64,000 nt of DNA from Symbiodinium natans (taxonomy: Eukaryota > Sar > Dinophyceae > Suessiales > Symbiodiniaceae), in contig CAJNDS010002057.1 of NCBI GenBank assembly GCA_905221605.1, forward strand, positions 134,087 to 198,086. Direction: 5' to 3'. Position 1 is the first letter of the stretch, and each line of letters opens with the position of its first letter. The notes under the pieces are model-generated. The model had not been told where the DNA came from. It saw only the letters and a list, made by a program, of their open reading frames with translations, and did no database searches. Made by a program: the position numbers and the translations under genes. Shown here in pieces: positions 44,000-57,399 of this stretch.

Positions 44000-46640
44000 C
44001 TAGTCAGCGGCAAGTCTACGGCTCCGAAGCACCCGATGCGAAACCCAAAGCCCTAAAAAAAAACATGACGCAAGACCTTTATAACCACAGACTTGCGCCT
44101 GTCACCAGATTTAATTTAGAAGTGGCTAAGATGGATGGGAAACACCGGCCTTGGTACTCAAAGTCCGGCACAAACCAGCCGGGCGCCTTCCTCGGGCTCA
44201 GACGCTGGCCCAGGGTGCTGGAACAATGATCTGGGCTTGAATCCAGCTGCTCGCTGCGCGAGCGTTATTGCATGAATTGAGATTGCAGCTACCGAAGAAA
44301 CTCCTAAACCAGCCTACAGTCAAGTAGAGCCTTGCAAGCAAAGAGTCGGCGCAAGTCGGTCCCCAGTGTGCAAGGCTGACTGCCACACTTCGATCTCATG
44401 GCTGGCGTCCTGTGAGCTCTGTGCCTCCACTGGGTCATATTCAATGGTCACATGGCATGCGGAGTCTCCAGACTCCAGACTTCTCATCTTCACAACCCCT
44501 GTCAGCCATCAAAGACTCAGCATCGTTGAACCCACAGTTTAACCGGTTTAACCACCAAGCGGACTAATTTGTCCTCAAGCCCCCTATTCTGTGCCCCAGA
44601 GGCAAGGCCCCACAAGCATTCCAGAATTGAAGCTTTCACAGTGGAGCGCTGTTTAAACTGACTTAAATTCCGCAGCCATCGGTATGACACAGCCCTGGGC
44701 TATGATCCGAACAGGAGCCTAGGAGCTTGCGGCTGCACCCTGCTGCATGCTGACTCAGGTTCTGGTTTCTTGCTACACAATGGCCTGCATGGCACGCAAG
44801 GCTGCTCGGGGCATGAGGTCGGCATCCGGAGGTGGGCCAGCCGCCTTCCTGGAGGAAAGTACCCCCAAGCAGGCCATCAGCATGACCTGAGCATGCCAGA
44901 CAATTAATTCTCTTAAACAGGGGCCCTTCACTGGACGCTCACTGCTACTAACTGGGGCAACAACGTGAAATGCGTTGCTTGCTCTACAGGCGTGCTACAC
45001 CCTAAACCCACCAAGAGAGCTTGTTTCCGTTCAGAAAAGTCTCGAGAATACCAGCATTACGCTTGATGTGGTACTGGTGCCAACATCCCGAAGCGCGCGC
45101 GTCTGGCGCCTGACAGGGGCTTGAACATGCCTTCGTTGCACTTTCAACCTTCAATGGCAGGCAGGGGCCGTCGTATATCATGATCTTTTTTTGCAGCAAC
45201 GTCCCAAACCTGATGTTCTTGTGGATACTCTGATGTTGCAGGTAGAAAATGTCTCCCTTTTGTTGTTCCCCCCTCTACTGATAAATTTGCAGTACTTTAT
45301 GCCTGCACTCCCTGATTGCCTAGTCTACGACTTGAGACTTGAAAGGATACCATGCCGAATATTGACCGCATTCCGAATTGACGAATTGACCACGAGTAGC
45401 ATTATAGAAACAACGGGACTTGGTAACAAGGCCTGGGCTTCTTGCTCAGATCGGAACTCTTCACGGGAGCTGTCGCAAGCCTGTCGCGTTTCGACATGCT
45501 TCGACTGCTGACTTCCGACTTAGCTCCCTTCGTTGCGCTCGCAGGGTACTGGCACGGGATGGCACTGGCAACGTCCCGCAGTCCCCTCGATGCTTTACGA
45601 AGCTCTACGCCAACGAACTTTTAATTTCAATGATCTTGCCTCGTTGCCAGAATGCAGCATTGGCTTCGTATCCTACACACAGGAGCTGCCAACAGGAAGA
45701 GAACTCGACAGAGTGACTCGACACGGCGTGACAACCCCGAAACCTGGTCACCGACCCCACGGGCCATCATGGGCCCCACAGGCTCCTCGTCCGTCATGGT
45801 CACTTGGAGCGTCACGCTATGACGAGTGCAGCTTGTTTCTGTAGCCCAAACAGCTGGTGGGATTTCAAACTCGCAGCTGCGGTGAGACACGTTTACCAGA
45901 GATGTAAGCCACATGATCGGAGAAACGGAATGCTCCTTACATGTTCCACATTGGAGCCAGGCATTACCTGGCCCCTTAAGGCCAGTACAGTTTTTTTGCC
46001 GATTCGCACGCAACCGACGGAAACAGACGCATGACGATTCATGCTTCTGTAGGGAGAAGCATGACCTAAGCAACAGATGCACATGGCTCAGCCAGGCTGG
46101 AAGTAGTCTGCCCAAGGTTTTCTGACCAACCATCTTTCCTGTAACAGGCACTACATTAGTACATCTCAAGTTGGCATCCTCTGGACTTCACAATGGCTTT
46201 CCCCAATCACCATGGGATGCCGATACCCTGCAGCATGCGTCTGCGACAAAGAAAGAACTACAAACTAGAAAGACACATTCGCCGCGTCGATTTGATCATT
46301 GCATGATGAGAAGTGCATAGAAAAGGAAACTGCGTCGGCACAAGGCACCCCCATGCGGGATGGCACTGCTGAGTTGACATCAGTCAGCCAGCAAACTACT
46401 TGGTCCGAGGTTGGTAGCCGCCCACGGTACGATGTGACATTGAACTGATTGATTCAGACTGCAATAGACTGCAGAAACACTGGCCAGCGCGCGATTTCTA
46501 GGATCTGCACATGTTTCGCCTGGAGGATCTGGATTAGAGCTGTTCCAATAAATCTGATAAGCTCACTTTCCAAGCCTCACCAGATTTACCTTTCATATGT
46601 GGTCCCATGAAATGCTTGAGGGATGGCAGGAACGATCTGA
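44000..46640. other. Upstream flank of GH30, no assignable gene
   Basis: The missing first GH30 exon should lie here or beyond. Several frames under 180 codons occur on both strands without recognisable motifs. Confidence 0.3.
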
Positions 46641-46649
46641 TGTGTGTGT

Positions 46650-47040
46650 AATCAGCAGCCAATGCCCTTAGCCACAGAACCCCACCAGAGGCGCATCATT
46701 AGAATCAGCAGCCAAGCGCCTCAGCCACAGAACCCCACCAGGCGCGCATCATCAGCATCAGCAGCCAAGGCCCTTAGCCACAGAACCCCACCAGTAATGT
46801 GCAACAGCAGAATCGACAAAGAGGCTCCAATAGGAACTGGGCATTAGCCTGCTTGAAGGCCATTGTGACGGCACGTTGACCCACTTCGCTGCGGGGCTTA
46901 CAGAGCGCGAGGCCCGCTGTGAGAAAAGCGTTCGGCACCGCAAGCGCATCGTGAGCATCGGCTGCCAAGGCCCTTAGCCACAGAACTGAATCCCGCAAGG
47001 CGCGCATCATGAGCATCAGCTGCCAAGGCAGCTACAGAGC
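46650..47040. repeat. Minisatellite with about 53-bp unit
   Basis: Three tandem copies containing CCTTAGCCACAGAACCCCAC start near 46650, 46703 and 46756. Two diverged copies occur at about 46958-47030, separated by unrelated sequence. Most of the units end in CGCATCAT before the next AGCATCAGC. Confidence 0.8.
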
Positions 47041-47639
47041 CATGATGGCACGCATCAGCCCCCCCACCCCCCCCTCTCCATCCCCAAGCCCCCCCCCCCC
47101 TTCCACACACCCGCACGCTGGACCCAGCCCAAATCCATCAGAAAGTCTCTCGACTTCCAACTTCTGCGAAGAAGAAATTTTCCCGACCGCTTCCAACAGC
47201 CTGGCCGAAACACAGAACATCTGAGAAGCCCGAGCAGAAGCCCCGCCATCGTTCAGGCATTGCAGAATGAAAGGAGTTTCGATATCGCCCCCAAGAAATG
47301 AAGGCAATACGCGAGAAATCATATCATAACCCACGGGCGGCCTCCTACCGCGGGGGCCAACAACATCAGACTTCTCACCGCTGCCGTCATGCATCGTGTT
47401 CCTGCCTCAATACTGCATGCTGGGGAAGAGGTGTAAGATGGTGCTGCCAAGGCCATACAGCATGTGAGATCCTGCATCTTCATGCCTTTTCCCTATGTGG
47501 GCAACATTCAGCCACGATGCGATCACGGAGGATGTGGTGGCAATGTTTGCATATCCACCTGGGCACTCAACAGAGCCATGTGATCAAATTCAAGAGATGC
47601 CATCAAATATCGGGCTTTAGACCTCAGACAGAATGCACC

Positions 47640-48079
47640 CTATAGGGCTGTCACAAAGAACTGTACAGCTTCCTCAAGCTCCACTTCCGTCAGCTTGACC
47701 TCGCACAAAAGAGGCAAGGAAAGAGAAGCAACAGAGAAGTTAATTGAAGCTGTCAGAGTGTCTTTGTGTGCGCGTGGTATCCGAGGCACGCTTCCAGGTG
47801 AAGGCGAGGAAGGCGAGGAAGGCGAGATGGGCGCTTCTTGCCGCCGAATGGGTCCTAGGCTTTGGCTTTTTTTCATGGCTTTTGCAAGTGGCAACTTCAG
47901 AGCTTGTATGTTGAGAATGGAGCGGGACTTTCGCGTCTTGGGGTTCAGCTGCACCTGCGGAGGGGCGTGGTGAAGACAGCAACACATGGAAACGCACGAG
48001 TCAACCACTCGTCAAAACAGTCTGGACCCCAGTGCTGTGCTCCCAACCTTGTTGCCAAGGTCGATCACATACTTCCAGC
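47640..48079 (-). CDS. Uncharacterised protein, C-terminal exons (partial)
   Basis: Three exons join in phase: 48079-48048 (GWKYVIDLGNK), 47954-47790 (55 codons with TRKSRSILNIQALKLPLAKA and a Ser-Pro repeat) and 47699-47640 (VKLTEVELEEAVQFFVTAL, stop). Both introns have GT donors and AG acceptors (93 and 90 bp). The Ser-Pro stretch suggests a flexible, perhaps phosphorylated, linker. The upstream exons were not found and no family is recognised. It is the last good minus-strand gene before the strand switch. Confidence 0.5.
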
Positions 48080-48570
48080 CTTCAGAGATCAGGAAAATTG
48101 ACCCCAGACCCCTTCTCCTGTCCCCAAAAACATGTGTCGAATTCTGATGGCAAACGCAATGACACTACAATTCTCGGCCTCGCATCTCGTTTACATAAGG
48201 TAATCTCGTTCAGTGTAAGCGCATACTCGGAGTTGTAAGGCATGTTGTCTCGGTAGTTGCAGCACTCTCGATCCCAGACTCGAACCCTAGTCTAGCCAAG
48301 AATAAAAAATTATCGTTCGACAGAGATACACGTCCCGAATACTCGTTTCTGGCAATACACGTTCCAATAACATTTAAGTCCACCCTAACAAGGCTGGGAA
48401 CTTGCCCGCACCCCGTGAGGTCTCTAGGCCCCCTGGAGACCCCGAACGACTGCCAGTGTTTGTATATATAAATATACATGCATGATACACTTGAGCATGT
48501 GTATGTACTACGCATAACAAGTTGATCTCGTTTGATGTTGGGCATCTAGCCACCGAGAGGCAGAAAGATG

Positions 48571-48636
48571 CAGAGACAGAGAAAGAGAGAGAAAGGGAGA
48601 GAGAGAGTGCGACAGAGAGAGAGAGAGAGAGGCGAG
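48571..48636. repeat. (GA)n-rich imperfect microsatellite
   Basis: Interrupted GA tract of about 65 bp. Confidence 0.9.
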
Positions 48637-49208
48637 AGCGTCATCTTGAACAAAAGATGGCACACAAATACCCGCCACTTCAATAACCAAAAGCAGCTGC
48701 GCATGTTGGCAAAACTCGTTACACTTCCCTCGCTCTGGCGCTCAGAGGCAGTTTTCTGACTTGGACATCTCTTTTGCGCCTCGTGGGCCCAAGCGCAGCT
48801 CCAGCATGTTCGTCCTGGCGCTGTGGGCGGCTTCGATGGCAGCAGACGCCTGGCTCCGGGACATGGCATGCGTTTAGAAATTGTTGTCATGCTGTTTTGT
48901 CAGTTTGGCAACAGTGTGAGATCCTGTCTTTGTTCAACGATGCTTTCGCATTTGTTTGCGAACCTGATGTCCATGCTGCCGCCGTTAGCTATGTAAATTA
49001 TATCTATCTCTCTCTCTTGATTTTTGTTTTCTTTCTTTCTTGCTTTCTTTCTTGGATGGAGGGAGAGAGACCGCCCGCGTCCCCATTTCAGGTACTCAAC
49101 GCCCCTTCGGAGCTCCGGGGGGGGAGGGAATTGCCGTAGCACCCGCACAACCCCTCCATTAACTCGTGCATGCTGTTGTCAGAAAATTTAAGGCTGGCGC
49201 AGACAAGC

Positions 49209-49305
<97 letters not shown>

Positions 49306-49724
49306 TGGTAGTGGTAGTGGTAGTGGTAGTGGTAGTGGTAGTGGTAGTGGTAGTGGTAGTGGTAGTGGTAGTGGTAGTGGTAGCAGTGGTAGTAGTAGTG
49401 GTAGGAGTAGTGGTAGTAGTGGTTGTAGTGGTGGTAGTGGTAGTAGTGGTTGTAGTGGTGGTAGTGGTAGTAGTGGTAGTAGTGGTAGAAGTGGTAGCAG
49501 TAGTAGTAGTGGTAGTAATAGTGGTGGTAGTGGTGGTAGTGGTAAAATGGCAGTCGTCGTCCAGTGGTAGACGTCGTAGTCGTCTAGTAGCAGCAGCAAG
49601 AGGAGGGGGAGAGGAGGAGGAAGAGGAGGAGGAAGAGGAGGAGGAAGAGGAGGAGGAAGAGGAGGAGGAAGAGGAGGAGGAAGAGGAGGAGGAAGAGGAG
49701 GAGGAAGAGGCGGAGGAGGAGGAG
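49209..49724. repeat. Long (GTA)n/(GTGGTA)n and (GGAGGAGGAA)n-type microsatellite
   Basis: About 30 GTA units, then GTGGTA units and a mixed TAGTGG zone to about 49545. After a 50-bp gap, GAGGAGGAAGAG-type repeats run to 49724. Poly-S, poly-V, poly-L and poly-E frames of up to 220 codons are artefacts. Confidence 0.95.
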
Positions 49725-50846
49725 TTGCTAGACTCTGGGAGACAACGTGTGTGGAGCTCTCTACCCCAACAGTGCTTCCCACAAGGCTCCCATGGGTCTC
49801 AACGTATCCCCCCTATGAGGGAAGCGGCGTAACTTGAGCAAATCAGCTCACGGCACCACTGTTATTCAGAACCATATACGTCTAGGGCTTTCATATCTCA
49901 TCTAATTTCAGATGGCCTCGGCTGAGGAATGCAGTGCCTGAGCAGCCTTTCCCTGAAAACACCGGCCTCGGCCTCGTAGCCGGCCCATGAACCGTTCTCC
50001 ACCTGGACCTGCTCACGAAACCAAACCGCCCTACCTATCTGAGGGGGTTTGATTTTTGGGATGTGAAGCAGTCTCATAATGGATCTTGGTGCAAGGCCTG
50101 TTGCCCAACGACGCAAACCAGGGCCAACTGCTTTGATCTGTGGATAGTGATGGTGGGTATTTACACGTGGTTTGAAACTGACTTCCCTTGCCCAATGCCC
50201 AACCTGCCCGCAAAAACTTGCAGCCTCCCACTGTACGGAAGGGCTGCGCCGCACAACGCCACGGGCTCTCATTGCTTCACCTGAGAATTTTCCAAGTGCA
50301 GCCACTGCATGGCGGCACCGGTCTACTCCTACTTTCATGCTACATCATTCCCCTCGTCGCATTCTTATTTGCTGCTTCATCATGCTGCTGCAGTCAAAAT
50401 TTCGAAGCTGAGCCTACGCCTCGACAATATTTCCACTTCGAACATTCCCACCCTATCCCTAAAACCCCAAGTCCCAGGATTTAAGGCTGCAGTGTTGGGC
50501 AGGGTGCGCTTTGCTGCTGTTTCCATACTGCATACTGGTTCAGAGTTTCTGGGGTCCGATGGACCTGGAACCAGTTTACCAGTTTTGAGCGCAAGATTAA
50601 GCAGCACGCCGTCTTGTATTGCTTCTGTGGTCGAAGAAGATCATGCGTGCAGTATGTGTTTCTTGGTGCTTTCTGCTGCATGATGTGAGGGGTGTTTTGT
50701 GTTTAGTGAGGTGTCGCGCGCGGCCCAATGCAAGCCTGCCAGCGGGCCCCACCAACAAGGCCCGCCACGAGACTTTTGCCGGATAGTTTAGCTACAGGGC
50801 GCGCAGCGCAAAAAAAGAACACCCCCAAAACAAAACGTGTTAGAGA

Positions 50847-51067
50847 ATGGCGTCAGGGGAATGTAGGAGTCTGGCAGGCGCAGAGCAATCGTACCTTTGG
50901 ACCAACACCAGCCGTGGCATTTGGCGACCAGTTTCTGGGACAAACTACGTGGACTGCAGTCTCATGGTCGTGCTGCTTACTGGCATAGGTGCTCTGGCCA
51001 TTCGCATGCACTGGCAACGTGGACGTACTCGTGCATTGAGCGAAGATGTGCACCCGAGCAAGCAAAG
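50847..51067 (+). CDS. Uncharacterised membrane protein exon (plus strand)
   Basis: A plus frame has a hydrophobic segment (CSLMVVLLTGIGALAIRM) followed by a basic stretch and SEDVHPSKQ. It ends at a GTGTG donor after 51067. One membrane span with a positive flank is suggested. The start is not certain and the next exon was not placed. It may belong with the frame at 51573-51836. Confidence 0.4.
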
Positions 51068-51572
51068 GTGTGTTTTCCTTGGCGCTTTATTGTGCCGCCC
51101 AACCTTGGCAGTGCACCCACCAATGGCGAAACATTTTCCAGAAAGCCGAGGAAAGGGCTGAAAAACCGCTATTTGGCCTGATTCCTCAGGAAACATTTAT
51201 GTATTGACAGCTGCCTGCCTGAGCTTCGGTGGCCTGCTGATTCCATTCACATTCCGGTACAGTTGCCCACCTTTTCTTGAATGTTGCTCTGCCTTGAGAG
51301 CTGTTTTGCATGCTGTCCTGAGCACGTCGCGTCGCATGGTGCGTGACTGCATAAATAACCCTATACTTGTCGGAGAACAATAAACCACCAGGAGAGTTGC
51401 GGAAGGTTTGGGCGTTGAAAACCCTCGCAAAGTCCTCCGCCAGGTTGGCGTCGCTGCCAAACCTGGACATAGGGGCTTAGGGCTAAAAAGGGACAGGCCG
51501 CAACCGACCACCCTGTGTAACCATACAGCGGCCCTGTCACCTAAATAACCTTGCCCTTTCACCCTAAGCCGG

Positions 51573-51836
51573 ATGAGGCCTTGCTGCTTTGGCATCCTCG
51601 TAGCTGAGACGGCGCTGCCGCGACCAAAGCCAGGTGCACTCGTTGCAGAAAACGCGGAGGTGCTCACCGGCCTTGGCTCCAACTTACCGGCCTTGGCTCA
51701 GGGCTTCTTGAAGTCCGTTCGCGGAGGTGCCGAGGAGCAATGTCTCGGCTCGATGCTCCATTTGGCAGCCGCTGCAGTGAGACATCCTGAGATAAGGCAG
51801 CTCAAAAAGAGTCTGCCACGTTTGGGCAAGGCATGA
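51573..51836 (+). CDS. Uncharacterised open frame (plus strand)
   Basis: The 87-codon plus frame reads LPALAQGFLKSVRGGAEEQC and HPEIRQLKKSLPRLGKA, natural-looking helical protein. The minus strand at 51461-51361 also has a plausible exon (FGSDANLAEDFARVFNAQTF), so the strand here is not settled. Confidence 0.35.
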   Translation: MRPCCFGILVAETALPRPKPGALVAENAEVLTGLGSNLPALAQGFLKSVRGGAEEQCLGSMLHLAAAAVRHPEIRQLKKSLPRLGKA

Positions 51837-51899
51837 CCGTGTGGGGAATGCCTGGAATGCATGGAACCTGAAATGCATGGAATGCTATGAGGCACATGA

Positions 51900-54500
51900 G
51901 TCACCTGAGGCACACATGTCACATAACATAGACGGGTCAGAGTCCAAATCCAGGTGGCCAGGTGGCCAGCTTCTCAAAAAAAAAAAGAAACCGACAAAGT
52001 GTGTCCGCATGTGGATGCCACTGCTCTTCTGGCTCCCCCTGGCCTCCCATGGAGCCATGGTGGTCGCAGTATGGCGATGCTTCTCCAAGTATTGCAGCAG
52101 CCGGGACGTCCGACCCTGAAGCACAAGCATCACAAGTTGCAGCTGCTGCGTGGAATGCCAGCTAGCGATGTGCCAGCGACATCACACGACTTTGGCAGAG
52201 TTCATATCAGGTTCCCAGATGTTCATAACAGGCCCTGCCTCTAAGCACGGATCCGCTTGACCTGCGGCACGGCTCTGGCAGCATAAGCTCAGCACAAAAA
52301 GATCCTGCTCTCCAATCAATGCCACTGCCAAACGTATTGCGGTGACTATTGGGCCATGCTCGCAAAGTGCTAAGCTGCTGGCGGTCGAAGGCATTCCTGC
52401 AGGAGCGCTGCTCATATGGATGCGCTCACTCATTTCGATTTGGGGGATGATTTGGGATTTTTACACCCAAGTCTGTGAAAAAGAACATCATCGAGGGGAT
52501 TATCTCAGGTCAAAAAAAGCCTTCAAATTTCGAGAGGATGCCGTCACAGGCTTCAGGAGGCCGGCAAAAGGCCAGGGCTCAAAAAGTAATCTTGAACAAC
52601 GCATGTGCGAAACCTGACCTATTCGTTACACCCATGCTGGATCCAAGCTGACTGAGGGACACATGCCTCACTAGAAGACATGAACAAGGGCAAGTGAGGA
52701 AGTGACGAATGAGCAAAGTTACGCACGAGAATTCGGACATGGGATACTCTGGAAAAGGGGGTACAGTATCAAATCCCAACAAGCGAAGACTGGGAACTGC
52801 CACACTTCCAAACCAGGCCCTGTGTCGGTCCCGGTCCCAATATGTCCCCCAGGCCTGAAGAAATCCAGCATTTTGCCAGAGCTCTTGGCTACTTGAAAGG
52901 CCTGCGTGGAAAGCTTTGGCACGACTCTCGTGCAACATGCGCTCTGACGGCAGAGTGTCACACAGTGTGCCACTGGGGGCAGGATGCCTCCAGAAGCGCG
53001 GCGGGCGCGGACCGAAGCAGGGCATTCGCTCCTGAAACGCTGAGTCAGCGAAGTCAGCTAGAACTTATGCTATACCTACTGTATGTGAGAATGATGGTAC
53101 TTCTACATCTATTTCGCGGCATGCGGTCCTTCGCGATCCCCGTGCATTGTCATGCCGCAGGCACGCTCCAGCAGTTGGACGCCTGCTCGCTTCTGCTCCC
53201 TCTTTTTAAGCCCATACTGCAGTGACTTCTACTTCTTCTGCCTCAGGCCTGTTTATATTACACTTATTACACCTTAAGCCCGTCTTGCCTGGATTCCGAG
53301 TGAAGACCTGTCCATTGTTCTGCAGCGTGATCTCCTTCCCGACTACCGCACTGGGCCTACTGAAGGTTGACGCGGGGTTTGGGCTTATCGACTGCAACAT
53401 CAAGAAGCTGCAGCACCCGGCTATCCAGCTGGAAACAAGCCAGCTGCCTGGATCTACAAGCTTGGCGACTGTTACACATTCGAGCTTGCCAGCGTGCATA
53501 CAAAGGTAGGGAAGGAAATGCTTCTGCAACCCGCATGCATCTGTCGCTTGATTGCGCCAACTCCTCAAACCCGGTAGCCCCAAGTGAGGACGATGTGCAT
53601 GCACAAGCTCAAGCAGGTCAACGCACGCAAAGGCTCCTCAACTAAGGAGTGCAGCTTGGCCAAGCCGAGAATGGTCATATAAACATACCTTGGTGTGGGG
53701 GGGGGGGGCAATGAAGCACAAGGAGCAAGCGAACACGCATCGATGGTGGCTCGTTTGCAGGCAGACGTCTCAAAGTCGGAATATCCTGAACAGAAGTCTT
53801 CTCGCGTGACCTTCTGCCTCAGTATCGTACAATATCAAGGTACCATCGCAGGTCCTTAAGACCGCTGAATCTGAAAACTCCATTGGGACCCCCGACCCGA
53901 GGCAGGGCCTCTCAGGGAAGTGTTTGAAACCGCCGAGGCTGCCTTTGTGCCTTGGACCATCATGGCAGTCTGTTTTATGGTAGAGGTGAAGTTTAGACAG
54001 TGTAAATTTTATATCTGATTTCATCTGTAGGTTGTTCTGCAGCAGGCGGCATCCACAAGGCAGCGAGAATCTCCATGAAAAGCGGCGACAGGCCTCGCTC
54101 CTCATGACCACAGGCTGTGCCCCTTCTGTCAGGCCGCTGGAACCGTGGGTTCAGCAGGCTGAGCAGACTAGGTGTCTGATGGTGACGTGCTTCCTCTGTG
54201 CATCAGTGAACATGATGCGGAGCATCATTATTCTGAATGCGTCCTCCTCGCTGAGGCACGACATGTCCTTTGCAGCTCAAGAAGCCAAGAAGAAAACCTT
54301 GTTAGGCACACGGCTCTTTACGTTCCCCCCCCCAATGCAGCCTAGCAATGTGACAACTGAGTGGCCAGGGTCTCAGGGCCATGGGCTGATGCTGTGGCTC
54401 CCATGGCTTCGTCGTCAGAAGAGAAGGGGCGTTTTTCGCCCATGCGGAGGTTGACACTGCTCAGGTGTCAGGTACGTGTCTTGAGGCTGTGGTCTTGTTC
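51900..54500. other. No assignable gene
   Basis: Short frames on both strands. Near 53400 the minus strand reads LDSRVLQLLDVAVDKPKPRV, which could be an exon. A poly-G run occurs near 53697. Nothing else is supportable. Confidence 0.3.
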
Positions 54501-54565
54501 AAGCTAGTTGGCCTGGGGCACTGTCTACTACACGCAGGGTTTCGAGTGCCACGGCTTGCTCTGGC

Positions 54566-55724
54566 ATGCCGAATTTTGAACTGGCTCAAGTTCTGACAGA
54601 CTCCTTGCTAGCGACTAGCATTTTGCGTGACATCAAGGCGTTGGCCCAAGCTTCTGGACAGAGGCGGCTCGTGGCAAATCAAGTCGGACACAGCCTATAG
54701 TCAGCACAGGTATCCGCGTGGCATCCGCGCGCTACCCAACTGAGATTGCCACCAGAGGCAGAGGCCGTGCAAGGAGCTAAGACTCTGGACGGAACACTAA
54801 CTTTCCAAAGCTGTCAACTAGCTACACGTGAGTTCGAATGATTCGGCACTACATGTCATGTGAGAAAGCCGGCGTTTTGAGCCTGACACAGTCCCACTTG
54901 CTCGCACTCCGTTTGACATGATGTGGGTGTGAGCTCCTTTCAAAGTTTCAAGTGTGGACAGAGAACTAAGTGAAGCTTTGGATGGCCTGCAGCGCGCGTC
55001 CCAGGACAAGCTGCTCCTGAACCTCGTCCGCCTCACGAGGTGCCAGGTAATACACGGGCCCTGTCAAAAGCCTGCCGATGCATGCAGACACTGTGGGATG
55101 AATGCTTCAGGGGAATGCCATGTCAGTATGTTGCTTGGAGATTGGCCTCAACCCCCGCGCTTTGCCGCATCCATTTCGATCAAATGGGGTCAGCTTCGCC
55201 CCGAGCAGCTTAGGTGTCACAGTGTGTAGCTGACGTTGTTCAATGGAACTGCGGTTTGTCGGGACTGGCGAACTGAATCTACAGGGTCTGTTGTGACGGT
55301 CACAGATCTAAACGACATGGGGCTTGTTTTGCCAAGACGTGGTGTCTTAGAACATACGGTGAAGGAGGTGAAGCAAGCCATGCACTGTCCTATCACAGGC
55401 ATGTGCAGCATGCCCAGCATGCAAGTGGATGCGCGCCGACATTTCGGATTCGCATCGCCGATCATCGCCGCTAGCTTTGGCGGCCCGGTCGCAAGATTCC
55501 CAGCAGACCACTCGGCCGACATGAGAGTACTGCACCAAGTTAGGAGATGGAGCACTCCACATCCGGCCTTACAGTACTGCATAGAACTGCATAGTACTGC
55601 ACTGCTCACCGAAAGGACTCTGCTCGCTGGGCTCGGTGCTCTTCCGCTTCGGCTAGGCGTTGGGCAAGAACCTGCGCCGAGAGATGGGAGATCAAGTGCG
55701 AAACTAGTGTGGCGACAGCACTAG
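54566..55724 (+). CDS. Uncharacterised helical protein gene (plus strand)
   Basis: Plus-strand exons: about 54566-54682 (FELAQVLTDSLLATSILRDI, then a GT donor), about 54756-54827 (EAEAVQGAKTLDGTLTF, ending at a GTGAG donor) and 54946-55046 (33 codons, VDRELSEALDGLQRASQDKL, then a GTAAT donor). The second and third join in phase 1 and restore a helix. A longer open frame to 55724 (LNDMGLVLPRRGVLEHTV) may be the 3' part. Donors here are GT. No domain was recognised. Confidence 0.5.
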
Positions 55725-57076
55725 ATACATCTTCGGTCCAATTGTGCAGGTACAATGCCCGCACAGGTCGTGATAACTGATAACCCTTAGCCTCCGGGTT
55801 TGCGACCTGCTTCAGAAGTGTGTTTTTCGTGATACTATAAGCAAGGCAGATCTGCTCGATGAGCGAAGTGAATGACCGCACTACAGTCACTACAGTCAAC
55901 TACCATTATAATTCAAACAAACATGTCGCGATTCCCTTGAGGTTGGAGTAGCTTGCGCTTGTCACATTGTCGTCATGAATGATCACCCTCCACACATCAT
56001 GTCGCAACAGATGCTGGCTGGCCTTAGCAATGGCTTGGGCGGTTCTCTCTGGCTTCGGCGAGAAGAACACCTTGACATGTGCGCGGCTGAAGAACAACCC
56101 AAAGAAGGCATATTTGCAGCTGCGATATGTTCCAGTTTGTTGCACCTCCTGACGGCCCTGACCAAGAGTGTGTGAGGACCGAAGTGCTGTGAGCTCTTCT
56201 GTGCACTGTATCGTTACTCTTCCTCGTCATGTAACTGCAACCGACGGGGCAGTCTGCACAAGCTCCATAGAGTCGGCTTCCGAAGCCTGTTTTCAAAGGG
56301 CGGAGGGCTCTGGGATGCTCTGGGTTTTGAACCCTCACAGAGGGTCCCTTGCAAGGGGCCTGTTCAAAGTTGAGCTCGAAGAGGCCACCATTTGCTGCTA
56401 CAGGCCGGTTCGACAGCTTCGCGCCCCAGCCGTGGGGCCTTAACACTCTGCCATTTACAGTAATACGCCACGTGTGGCTTTAATGGCTTTGCCACAAAGG
56501 AGGATCGATTAGAGACTTCCTGCCGACCAGTCTACAATCTACAAGTTAGCGTAAACATGCGCCACCTTCCCCTAAAGCAGACTCAGACTTATCCTCAGAA
56601 ATCGAGAAACGCACCAGCCAACCAAGCGACCGATGACTTGGGTTTAGAGGCAATTGAGGGGAGGAGTCCAGTTACCACCGCTGCTCGTTCCCCGTGGAAT
56701 ATTCTCGGCTCATAGATACTGTGACAAGGCTCACTCGAAAGGACACGCGCCAGTCCCCTCGGCTGCCCTGGCAGGACTCACCAAAGCGAGGCGGAGCAGT
56801 TCAAAGCATAAGCGGGCTGAGACAACCTAGAGCACAAGCCCTCATCAACTTAGCCGCCTGATTCGGCTGGGCGTGCAATTCTTGCACAAACCTATATGAA
56901 ACACCCTATGTGTATGGCCTCTGGCTGCAACGTGAACGGCAGAGCTGCGTCCTCCTTGGAGTGTGGAACGGTCATGGTACCAGTATGTGCAGCTGCACTC
57001 GGATTCTTAGTTGCATGCTAAACACCGGCACGCGCCCAATACAGTATTTCCCCGGTCTTCTCCTTTGCTGGCGCAG

Positions 57077-57348
57077 GCTGCCCACCCGACGCACCCGATG
57101 CCATGGCTGGAGCCCTTGTTTGCCGTTCTTTTGGATTCTCGAGGGTTTGGTAGGATGTGGCACTTTGTGAGGTCCGACCTTGAGAAGGCTGGATCTTGAC
57201 TGTCTTGATTTTGCAGAGGTTCAGGGAGGTCCGGTTCACAGGGCACCACGACCCGGGGCTGCAGGTGGTAGGCAAAGGACTACCCGACCCTGCTACAACC
57301 GGTTCCCTCTTTCTCGTCTCTTTTCCGACCCTGACTCTGAGTCGCTAA
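57077..57348 (+). CDS. Uncharacterised protein, last two exons (plus strand)
   Basis: Exon 57077-57187 (37 codons, MPWLEPLFAVLLDSRGFGRM) follows a CGCAG acceptor and ends at a GC donor. Exon 57217-57348 follows TTTTGCAG, reads FREVRFTGHHDPGLQ and ends with TAA. Both are phase 0 and the intron is only 29 bp, which is shorter than expected, so the exact border may differ. No domain was recognised and the upstream exons were not found. Confidence 0.4.
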
Positions 57349-57399
57349 AGCCGCACAAGCTCTTGGCGATCTTCGTGCTGCAAGGATACGAACATGGTG

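Noticed and set aside
43840-44229. 129-codon plus-strand frame
   Set aside because: It is the antisense shadow of the GH30 exon carrying GFGGAFTEAS.
49170-49832. Open frames of up to 220 codons of Val, Ser, Leu and Glu repeats
   Set aside because: They are translations of the GTA and GAGGAA microsatellites with no unique protein segment.
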